NCBI GenBank assembly: GCA_937123825.1
Contig: CAKZKQ010000283.1
Location: forward strand, 1 to 34,468
From: an uncultured Pseudomonadota bacterium
Lineage (GTDB): Bacteria; Myxococcota_A; Bradymonadia; Bradymonadales; GCA-2716585
Direction: 5' to 3'
DNA length: 34,468 nt
Shown: piece after piece, positions 15,207 through 25,400 of the stretch
How the letters are laid out: each line of letters begins with the position of its first letter
Position numbering within the stretch: position 1 is the stretch's first letter
Position numbers and translations under genes: made by a program
Notes under the pieces: generated by a model
The model's database searches: none
The model's input: only the letters and a program-made list of their open reading frames with translations
Told to the model about the DNA's origin: nothing

Positions 15207-15680
15207 TCAGGTTGTTGTGAGGGCTGTTCGTCGGCGCTGCACTGCGCCAGTGGCCATCAGCGCCCAGCCAATGAAGAGGACCTGCAAGGGGATGCGGAAC
15301 CAGAGGTACTGGGCGCCGTGGCCTCCGAGTCCGGATTCGGCGACCGCCGAATAGATGTTGGCGGGCAGCAGCGCCATGAAGAACGAGGCCAGGACCCAGC
15401 CGAGCCACGGTGTGGGGCGATCGATGCGCTTTAGGAGGAGCGCGGCGGCGGCGAGCTCAAGCACGCCCGTGGCGTAGATGATGGCGACGGCGCCAGGGAG
15501 AAAGGGCGGCACCATCTGCGCCATGGCCTCGGTGGACACAAAGTGTGCGATGCCGGTGACGGTGAGCATCGCTGCCAGCGCAAAGCGGGCGGCGCGTGCG
15601 TTGGGGTTTGGGAGGGATTTGGTTTGGGCCCAAACACGGGCGAGCGCAAAGGTGACGAGCAGGGTGATGAGGGGGGCCAT
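15207..15680 (-). CDS. DoxX-like integral membrane protein
   Basis: 157 residues with four hydrophobic segments: about 1-18, 33-55 (AARFALAAMLTVTGIAHF), 65-85 (GAVAIIYATGVLELAAAALL) and 93-110, followed by an amphipathic C-terminal segment. The GIAHF and TGVLELAAA patterns are typical of the DoxX/DoxD-like family of small quinone- or redox-associated membrane proteins. Ribosome site AAGGA lies seven bases before the ATG. It sits between a cupin gene and an AraC regulator on the same strand. The precise function is unknown. Confidence 0.8.
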   Translation of the reverse strand: MAPLITLLVTFALARVWAQTKSLPNPNARAARFALAAMLTVTGIAHFVSTEAMAQMVPPFLPGAVAIIYATGVLELAAAALLLKRIDRPTPWLGWVLASFFMALLPANIYSAVAESGLGGHGAQYLWFRIPLQVLFIGWALMATGAVQRRRTALTTT

Positions 15681-15782
15681 GATGAAGTCCTTGGGTGGAA
15701 GGTTGTTTTGCGGTCCAGACTGAGAACCGTTTTGAGCGGGACTTGGTCTGGCATCGAAGCGGGCAGGGCTTGTGTGGGGTCG

Positions 15783-16154
15783 TCATGGGTCTTGTTGGCT
15801 GCTTTGAGCGCGTCGCGGGTCATCGCGCGACGAATAGAGCGACTTTCCGGGCGTAAAGTGGATGAACCGGGCGCCGCTGCGGGCGCCGGGCTTGTGCCAG
15901 ACGCCGCGCGGGACCACAAAGGCGCTCCCAGCTGGGGCGACGTATTGTTGGGGGCCGTGGTCCTGGAGCAGGGTGATCTCCATGCGGCCGGAGAGGACAT
16001 AGAAGAATTCGTCCGTGTCCGTGTGCACTTCCCAGCCCGGAGCCGTGCCGGTGAAGTTGCAGGTCCCAAACGTGTGTTGGTTGAAGGGCAAGAGATCCAG
16101 AAACGACCCTTTGGGGTTGTCGTCCAGGAGTTCCAGAACATTGGTGATTTTCAT
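15783..16154 (-). CDS. Cupin-domain protein
   Basis: A 123-residue single-domain cupin. Motif 1 is partly divergent (GWEVHTDTDEFFYVLSGRME: one His and two acidic residues) and motif 2 is GSAFVVPRGVWHKPGA. A metal could be bound by His, Glu and the motif-2 His. Small cupins of this kind may be enzymes or sensors; no specific reaction is implied. It is the first gene of a leftward cluster with the DoxX-like and AraC genes (102 bases to DoxX). An inverted repeat lies 33 bases upstream of its ATG. Confidence 0.8.
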   Translation of the reverse strand: MKITNVLELLDDNPKGSFLDLLPFNQHTFGTCNFTGTAPGWEVHTDTDEFFYVLSGRMEITLLQDHGPQQYVAPAGSAFVVPRGVWHKPGARSGARFIHFTPGKSLYSSRDDPRRAQSSQQDP

Positions 16155-16186
16155 GTGTTCTCACGGGCGTGGTGTTGCGTCGCTGA

Positions 16187-16209
16187 CGTGATCCCGACGT
16201 GGGCTCACG
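16187..16209. promoter_or_regulatory. Inverted repeat upstream of the cupin cluster
   Basis: GTGATCCC and GGGCTCAC flank a 5-base spacer and agree at 7 of 8 positions as an inverted repeat. It stands 33 bases upstream of the cupin ATG, in the right place for an operator. No regulator can be assigned; the AraC-type gene of the cluster would more typically use direct repeats. Confidence 0.35.
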
Positions 16210-16279
16210 ACCAAGGTATTTCGCAACGCCAAGACCCGCATGAACAAACTGGCTGCCAAGTTCAGCGGCAACGCAGGCC

Positions 16280-16441
16280 TTATCCAGGCTGTCGGTGGAG
16301 TTGGGGGGCTTTGAGGGGGCGGGCGTGGGGACGGGCGCTCATGCCGAGCTTGTCGACGACGTACTTAAGCAGGCGGTGATCCTCACCGCTGACCTGACAG
16401 AGGTCCCGCAAGTGGACGGGGCGCATCTGGACGTTGCAGTG
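16280..16441 (-). pseudogene. Decayed fragment of a comM/yifB C-terminus (fragment A)
   Basis: On the minus strand a short frame reads CNVQMRPVHLRDL, then LLKYVVDKLGMSARPHARPLK, and stops at 16280-16282. This follows the Mg-chelatase C-terminal domain of ComM/YifB proteins (NAQM, then LR-L-C, then KLGLSARxxxRVLKVARTIADL), but breaks down exactly where VARTIADL should come. No ATPase part is present upstream; that side is occupied by the 3' end of the giant gene. It agrees at 63 of 79 bases (hand count) with fragment B at 30718-30796, so both derive from the same or closely related genes. Confidence 0.6.
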
Positions 16442-16453
16442 CGCCTGGTGATG

Positions 16454-19400
16454 TCAGGGGGCTTCGTCAACGGCCAGATCCAGCACGGTGGGCATGACCA
16501 TGGTGGGGACATCAAAGGGAATGGCGCCGCCTTGCACGTCGGGGTCGGTTTCTATGGTGGGAGAGATGGCGGCGCTGGTCCCGGGGAAGCTGTTTTGCCC
16601 CACAATCGAGTTGCCAAGGTAGGTGGTGTTGTCCCACTTGCCGGTGTCCATGATCCACGACAAGTCGCTTCTGAACACCACCGTGTTGGTGTAGCTCGCC
16701 TTTGGGGACAGCTCGATGTCGACTTCGACGATTCCGTCCCCGTTGACGTCGGCCGCCAAGGGGATGGTGACATCAGCGTTGGTGCCCACAATAAAGGGGA
16801 TGGCGCTGCCGTCTTCGAGGAGCAGTCTTGCGTCCACTTGTTCGACCTCCACCTGGAGGTTGACGTCGGAGCTGATCTGGCCCTCCATCCGCGAGCGGAA
16901 GAGTTCGTAATAGGTGACGTTGTTGAAGCCGTCAAAGCCCCAGTTGTACGTGCCGTAGGTCAACGGCAGCCCTGCGGCGCCCAAGGCCAGATCAAAGAAG
17001 GGAGCCCAGCTGTTGACCATGGTCGCGCTGCTGAACGTGCCGCTGTAGAACATCCGAGAGACGCAGGGGTCTCCCTGACCACAACTCTCGACCTCACCAG
17101 TCCGGAACTGGGGATAGTTGCGGTAGTCCTTGTTGAGGTTGGTCAAACGCCACTGGCGCTGGGAGCGCAGGTTGGTGCACGTCGAGCAGTTGATGGAGCC
17201 CTGGTAACTCATATCAAGCTGTCTGATGTTGACCGCGGCGCTGACGGCAGGGGTCAAGACCTCAAGAAGCGTATTGGCCTTGTTGACGACGCTGGAACCC
17301 AGCGTGAAGGATTGATCAGGCACAATCTCATCGGGGATGTCGATCTCCACTTTGAGCCCTTGTCGGAAACCAAAGGTGCCCCCTTCCAGGCGCAAATAAG
17401 CCTCTCCATCGACCGCCCAGCTCAGAACCAACGTCCACAGGTTTGGGATGCTCATGTTGGCCGTTCGGTTCCTCTCTGTGAGCTGAACGGTGCGTGCCGG
17501 GACGCCGCGTTGGGGGTCAAAGAGGAAGCGGTTGGAGGCCACAAAGGCACCCTCGAAGGTGCGCTTTCGCACGGTGACGTTGGTCAACTCCACGGGGACC
17601 GTCACAAAGGAGAAGAGCCCGCTGGAGTCCGACACGCCCAGCTCCAGGTTGACGGTGGGGGAGGTCTCAAAGTCGAACTTGCCCGAGTCTTTGACGCGCA
17701 CAACCCCCTGGTCGTCCACGTCGATGGCATCAAAGCTCCGGCTCAGAACCACCCACGTCAGCGCCGTCCCTTCAGGGTCCATGGCCGACAAAGTGGTGAT
17801 GATCTCGCCCACGGGGGGAGATTCCTCCATGGTGACTGGTCCCACTGGGTCAATCACAGGGGGCTCGTCGATGTTGGTCAGCACGACCAGCAGAGGCCGC
17901 GTCGTCTCTTGGCCGGTGCCGTCTGTCGCGGTGAGGGTCATGCGCAGGCGCGGGGTCTGTTCAAAGTTGAGGTTGGCGGCGTTGATGACTTGCAGCGTGT
18001 TGCCCGGGCCAGTCCCAAAGGTGCCGCTGGGGTCATCGACCGTGACCTGGAAGACCTCGCCGTCGGCGTCAAACCCTTCAATCGGTCCAAAGGTCTCTCC
18101 GTTCTGGGCGGTCTCTGGGATCACCAGAGTGGTGGTTTCGATGGTCGGCGCCACTTCGGGAGCCGCCATGGTGGCCTCCAGGTAGAGCTTTGCGCGCCCG
18201 TTGGTCAGCAGCGTGTAGGTGACCCCATCGACGTCTTGCGGCTCGGCGCTCAGGCGCCAGCCAGAGCCAAGGACCACCGCCGAGTCTTCCGAGGTGCCCC
18301 GGACAATGAGGCTGTCATCGTAGCGGTTGAGTTTGTAGAGGCGGCGGTCATCGAGGGTCAGCGTGTCGGTCCCGGTGGCCCTCAGGTCGATGATGGAGAT
18401 GTTCTGGAGGCGTTTGCCCAGGGCGATGATGTCGATGTCCAGGCCGCCGCCCGAGACCAGCGTGTTGGTGCCACCGCCGCCGTCAACGCGCACAAAGCTG
18501 GTGTCACCCACCGCGATGGTGTCATCGCCAGCGCCGCCGCTGATGGCGTCCATGCCGCCTTCGCCCTGCAAAAGGTCGTCTCCCCGGTCACCGACGATGA
18601 TGTCCGCCGCCAAAGTGCCCACGAGGGTGTCGGCCAGAGGCGTGCCCCGGTGGGTGATCTTTCTGCGGGTGTCTCGGCCCAGGACCACCATCGCTCGCCC
18701 TGCGCTGCTGCCAAGGATGACATCGCCCAGCCCGTCGCCGTTGATGTCACCTGCGGCCAGCGCCGTCCCCAATTCTGCGTCGGGCCAGGGTGAGGCGATT
18801 TCGAAGCCGTTGGGCAAGGCCAGCGCCTCCAAACCCACCGCAGGAGGCGCGTTCTGTCCGCCAAAGATGAAGCCCACCTCGCCGGCGTTGTTGTTGGCGT
18901 AGGGGTCTCCAAAGGCGATGTCGTCGTAACCGTCGGCGTCGATGTCGATGAGCGCCACTTGCCCTGGCATGGCGCGGCGCAGCGTGCTGACGCCCTCAAC
19001 GAAGAAGCCGCCGACGCCGCCGATGATCTCTTCCATGTTCAGGTTGGGGCCCTGGGCGGCACCGTAGACCCCAAAGAGGGTGGCGCCCTGGGGACCGTAG
19101 CCGCGCATCACAAAGTCTGTGAACCCATCGCCGTTGAGGTCCCCGTCGCCGCCGACCTCGGACTGCATGATGGCGTAGCCCGCCGTGACCGAAATGTAGC
19201 CGTCCTCGTCGATCCCCAGCTGGATGGGGGTGCCCGTGAAGCCAATGACCCCTGGGGATGTGCCCAGCACCATGGAGATGGGGCCTGGCTCGGTGCGCCC
19301 CAGGACAATGCGGACGGTCTGGCTGCCAAAGAAAGAGGGGGAAAGCAAGACGTCATCAAGGCCGTCGTTGTCGATGTCGCCAAGGCGGCCAATCAGTTCT

Positions 19401-22400
19401 CCAAAGCCACCGCTGGCCCAGTCCGAGTCGCTGGTTCCAAGGATGTGGATCAGCCGCTCGTCTTCTGTGGCGATCATGTTGGTCAGGTTCTTGGAGGCCA
19501 TCCCCGTGCCGCCCTTGAGCAGGTAGGCGGCGCCGTGATCCTCGGGGCCGTGGTTGCCCGAGCCCACAACGAGGTCATCAAAGCCGTCGCCGTCAAAGTC
19601 GCCAATGAAGGTGTTGCCCGAAGCGCCAACGAGGTCGCCGTTGTCGCGCTCGGAGAACTCCCAGGGGCCGCCGCCAGAAGAGGGTTGGACGCCCGTCCAG
19701 CGCAGGCCGTCCGGGCTCGCGTCGGAGATGGCGGCCTCCAATGTGGTTTGTGAGGCGTTGCTGCCATTGATGAGGTTGATGTGGCCGCGGAACCGGTCTC
19801 CGTAAGGGGCGGCGACCACAAGGTCGGGAGTTCCATCCCCGGTGAAGTCTCCCGCGCCGGAGGCCAGGGTCATGCCCAGCGCTTCACCAAAGGGGCCGCC
19901 GTCGTATCCGATGCGCGCGTAGTAGGCGATGGGCTCGTAGTAGTGCAGCGCCCCGACCTGGACATCGCCCGTGGTCCCCTCGTACACAAAGCCCGTGTTG
20001 GGCGTCACGGTCTGCGAAGACAAAGACCCAAAGCCGGACTGTCCATAGAAGAGGTACACGCGCCCTGCGTCAGCGCCCGCCGGGCCGTTGTGGCTGGGGG
20101 CGCCAATGGCGACGTCGTCCAGGCCGTCGCGGTTGAGGTCGCCCACCACCGCCACACCGTAACCAAAGAGGTCTCCGGCGATGGGGCTCTCAATGGCGTA
20201 GTTCCCGGGGTTGAGCTGCACGTCGCTGGAGAACGCCGTCGCCACACCGCCGGTGGAAGAGGTCCACGTCGAGAAGCAGGCGATGGTCGCCGTGTCTGGC
20301 AAGCCAAGCGTGGAGAGGGTCGCCTCTGTGGCGCCTTCAAGCGGGGTGCCGTTGACCACCCACTGATGGGCGGCGGTCAACTCTTCGCCGCAAACCGAGG
20401 TCGCTGTCCCCACCTCACAGTTGAGGACTTCGCCCACGGTGGCAATGGCCGGATCGATGGTGGGGGCGCCGTTGATGGTCGGCGCGGCCTCGGTGACCAG
20501 GAAGGAGCCGCTGACCGTGACGGGCCCATCGGCGCCAGTCAGCGCGACCTCGCACTCGATGGTGCTGTTGGAGAAGAGGTTGGTCACCGTCAGTTCGGGA
20601 CCCGTCTCCTGCTGGCGCTGGCCGTTGATGGTCCAGGTGTAACCGTCAATGGTCGGATCGTCCCCGCACAAATCCTGGTTTTGAGTCCAAGAGCAAGTGT
20701 AGGTCGCGGTTCCTTGGCAACCACCGGGCGGTGGGCCGGTGATCACGGCGGGCGACAGGACTGGCGGGGTCCCATTGATGACGTGTGTGGCCGTCTCCAC
20801 CAATGGGCGGTCGCGGTCCATCACGGTCACCTCGCAGGTCACCTCGGCGTTGTTCTCCAAGCCATTGGCCTCGTAGGTCGGTGTGGTGATCCCCGTGTCT
20901 TGTCCATTGACCAACCAACGGAAGCTCGGGTTCTCCAACGCACCACCACAGACATCCGTGCCCACAGAACTCCACTCGCATGTGTAGGTGCCCCTTGTGG
21001 CGCAGAAGCCAAAACCAGGGGGCGTGACCACCGGCGGCTCGATGGCCGCCGAGGGGGGCTGCACTATGACCGCCGGGGTAAACGAAGTGCGCTCAATGGT
21101 CGTATCCGGGTCCGACACCGACACGTGGCAGAGCACCACGTCGCCGTCGCGCAAGCCCGTGAACTCGGCGGCGCGCGACGAGATGCCCTGGTCCACGCCG
21201 TTGACGGTCCAGGACATCTCTGAGGAGATGATGTCGTTGTCAAAATCGGTGGCCCCAGGCCAATTGCAATAGAAGAGCTTGGTGTCGTCACAGAACTCAA
21301 AGCCGCTGGCGATGACCCTGGGGAAAGGTACGTTGGGCGGGTCACTGATCACCACGCTGGAGACCCAATCGGTCGTGGTGCTCTCGCCGGACCAGTCCGT
21401 GACGGTGTAGCGACACTCGGCAAGCTCGCCGCGCCTGAGCGGCACCGCAGGGTAGAAGACGCTGGCCCCCGTCCAACCCAGGTCCAAAAACTCCTCGGCG
21501 CCGTTGTTGAAGCGGTAATCAAAGTTCTGGAGCGTGCGCTCGATCTGGGGGCCATCGGGGTCGACCACGTCGAACGGGGCACAGCTTGCGTACCGCGTGG
21601 TCGCAACAAGGTTCACACCCCCCACCGTCGGCGGAGAACCGCTGCGCGCGATGACCTGGGAGGTTTCGTAGGTCACCACCCCATCGGTGACCAGCGCCGA
21701 GCAGCGAAAGTGGGTCCATCGGCGCCCAAACAAGTTGTCGCCCGTCAGCGTGTAGCTCAGCGGCGAGCCATCGCCCGAAATGATGGGCCCTCTGGCCCAA
21801 CCAAAGCCAAACGCGTCCCATTTGTTGGAGAGGATCGAGGCGGTTTGCCCCACATCGGGGTCTGTAATGCTTACGCTGCACGTGATTTGCGGCGTGTTGC
21901 CGTCGATGGTGTCGGGCGAGATGTTGAAGGTGACCGTCGGCGGCGTGTTGGCGATCACTGTGGGCGTTGATATCACGGGGTTGCCCACCTGGCCTTGCGA
22001 AGAGGGCGTCGCCTCGCAGGTGACCTCATCTCCGATGCGCAGCCCTGGCAAGGTGGTGGTCTGGGCTACCGCGCCGTTGACGAGGACCCCGTCCACAAAC
22101 CACCTGTAGGTCCAGGTCAGTTCGGTGCCGTCGGGATCAATCCCGTCGGGCTCACAGGTCAACTCGGCCAGGACGCCGGGGGTGGGCGGCGTCACCACCG
22201 CGCTGTACGCCCCGGGGGCTCCGGTGACGTTGACTTCGATGGTTCTTGTGTTGGGCGTGGTGCCGTCGGTGGCCTGCACCTCCAGCGCGTAGGCGGGGGG
22301 CGGCGCGTAGGCCAGCGCGCCAGGGGTGGCCAGGGTCAGCGCGCCCGTCTGGGTGGCGAGCGCAAAAGCGCCAGACTCGTTCCCCGACAAGATGCTCCAG

Positions 22401-25400
22401 GTGACCGAGTTGCGGTCGCCTTCCAGCGCCAGGGTCCCCAAAAGGTGGCCCACGGGGTGAGCGGGGAGCGCCAGGAACGGCCCGGCCGGTTGGATTTGAG
22501 GGGCCACATCTCCAATGGTCAGGTCAAAGGCCACGGTCTCATCGGCGACCCCTTCCTGCGTGTCGCGCACGCCCACCGAGACCTCAAGCGCCGCAGGGGC
22601 CTCAAAGTCCACCACCACACCGGGCTCCACGAGCGTCAGGAGGCCTGTCCTGGAATCGATGGTGAACCGGGGGTCGTTGGGCGCGATGTTCCAATGCAGG
22701 CCCGTCCGGTCGCTGCCCGGCATGAGTCCGGGGGGACCAAATTGCTCGCCCACCCGGATGTCCTCCGGGATGAGGATGTTGGCAGGGTCAAGCCTTGGTG
22801 CAGCGTCGAGCACTTCCACCAGGACGGTGACCAGGATGCTCGACTGAAAGTTGTTCCCGTCGCGCACCGAGAGCAAAAATGAGAACGACGGCAGGGATTC
22901 AAAGTCCAGCACACCCTCTTGCGCAAGCTCAATGTCTGCGTTGGGCAGAATGCGCATGGGCGGCGCGAGCTGGTTTGATGCGGCCAGCACGTTGGTAACG
23001 ATGGACGTTTGATCCGAGCCTTCCTGGAACTCAAGGCGGCCCACAATGTCGCCCACGTTGGCGCCCTCCGAGACCTGGATGGTCATTGGAGAGTTGATCA
23101 GCACGGGCGCGTCTTCGAGCGACACCTCAACCGCAATGTTCTGCGCCGTGACGCCGTCGGAGACCGTGACCTGAAGCTGGTAGAGCCGCCTGCCCTCGTA
23201 GTCCAGCACTTGCGGGGTGAGCACGCGGATGACGCCCGTGTCGGGATCAATGCCAAAGGCATCGTCAAAGTTGCCCCCTGCAAAGCTGAAGGACAACCCC
23301 GATGTGTCTCCCGCTGGATCGATCGTCACCTCTCCGACAAAGGTGCCTTCTGGTGCGCTCTCGTTGATGGAGAAGGGTCCAGTGGGCAGCACAATGGGGG
23401 CCACGTTGGTGATGTTGACCAGAACGGTGGTGGTGTCATCGACGCCGTCTTCAGGGTTGTCCGAAATGCCAATTTCAAGGGGCAGTGGGTTGACGCCCTC
23501 TGCGTCCAAACGGTCCAGGGCGGCGATGGTGACCTGGCCCGTGTCTGGGGCGATGGTGAAGGCGCCAGACTCGTTTCCGGAGACGATGGTGTAATGGACA
23601 GGGGCGCTGTCGCCCGGGCCCTGGGAGGCCGTCACCACGGCCATGCCTGCGGGGGCGTTTTCTTGGAGTGTGACGGTCTCTGGGGCCGTGATCGTGGGCG
23701 CGATGTCGGAGAGGTTGACGGTGAAGGTGGCGACGTCGTCGGGTCCAATGGGCAACGGGCCCTGCTGATCCGAGACCCCGACAGAGAGTGAAATGCTGGG
23801 GCGCGTTTCAAAGTCGAGGACCGCGCTGGGCGTGACCCGCACGGTGCCGTCGGTGTCCACCGCAAAGGCAGAGGTGCCGCCAGCATCCAAGAGGATGAAG
23901 CGGACCGACGAGGTATCGCCCGAAGCCACCGTCAGGTTGGCCACCACGGTCCCTGCCGGGCTTTGCTCGGGGAGCGTCACATCTTGCGGAGCGGCCAGGG
24001 CAGGGGCGACGTCCACCAGGTTGATGGTCACCGTGGTGGTGGCCTCATTGCGGCCATCGGTGGCCCTGACGTCCAGCGTCAGAGACGGTGTGGCTTCAAA
24101 GTCGAGCGCGGGGTTTGTCACCGTGAGCAGTCCTGACTGCGGGGCGAGCGCAAAGGCTCCAGCGCCGCTGCCCCCGGTGATCGAGAAGGTGATGGAGGTT
24201 TGGTCGCCTTCGGGTGCAAGGGTCAGGACGCCCACCTCGGCGTCGACGGCCGACATCTCGTCCACGCTCAACGTGGGGTTGGGTGGCCACAAGGGGGCTT
24301 CGTCTTCGAAAACGACCGTCACTGCGGCCTGCGCCACAGGTTCGCCCTCTCCATCGGTGATGCCGACGGTCAACTCGCGTTCTGGGGTGGTCTCGGTGTC
24401 CTGAAGTTGGAGGAGCGTGAGTTCGCCCGTGGCTGCGTTGAGGTCAAAGGCGGCGTCTTCATTGCCTGCCAGGATACTGAAGCCCAGGGAGGTCAGGTCA
24501 CCGGTGGCGACGACAGCGCCGATGGATGTATCGACGGGGGCCGACTCGGGTATGGCAAAGGACTGCGCCTCGATGGCGGGGGTGATGTTTTCGACGTGGA
24601 CCAGGACATCGCTGCTGACCAGGGTGCCGGAGCCACCGGGCCCCGAGTCGTCGACCTGCACCGTGAGCGTGATGAGCGGCGCGGTCTCAAAGTCCAAAGT
24701 CGCGGCCACGGAGAGCGCCCCTGTGGTTGGGTCGATGGCCAATGAGTCGGCGGGGTTCTGTGCGAGGATGCTGTAGGCGGGGGCGAGCAGGCCATCGGCC
24801 AATTGGATGGTGCCGATTGAGAAGCCTGGGACGGCGTTTTCCAGGACGCTCAAGGTGCGGCAGGCGCGTTGGCCGGGCAGGTCCTGGAATTGTCCTTCCT
24901 GGCACGGGGTGCAGGCTTCGAGCCGCTCGGCGTCGCCAAAAGTGTTGCGCGGGCAGAGGGCGCAGGTCTCGGTGCCGTCGTCAAAGGTCCCCGGCTGGCA
25001 TGCCGTGCAAGCCTCTTGTCCCGGCTCGGGTTGGACTTCGCCGGGGGCGCAGGCGGCGCAGGTTTCGGTGCCGTCGTCGATGGTGCCGGGCTCACATGCC
25101 ACACAGGCGGCTTGACCGGCTTCTGGCTGCACCTCTCCCTGGGCGCAGGGGGCGCATTCTGTCTGCCCGGGGTTGGGCTGCGAAGTGCCCGGATCGCATG
25201 CAATGCAGGCGCCGTTGCCGTCGGCAAAAGTGCCTGGCTCGCAGATGACGCAGTCTTGCCCTTCTTGGGTGGCGCCGTCGGCGCAGACCTGACAGAAGTC
25301 TTGTCCAGGCTCTGGCTGAAAGGTGCCCGTCGCGCAAGGGGCGCAGACTTCAGAGCCGTCGTCAAAAGTGCCCGGCCCGCAAGCCTGGCAGGCGGTCTGG

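Noticed and set aside
16295..18793. 832-codon plus-strand open frame opposite the 3' part of the giant gene
   Set aside because: Its length follows from high GC in the third codon position of the opposite strand. The low-complexity Gly/Val/His translation contains no domain, while the minus strand encodes FG-GAP and RTX motifs here.
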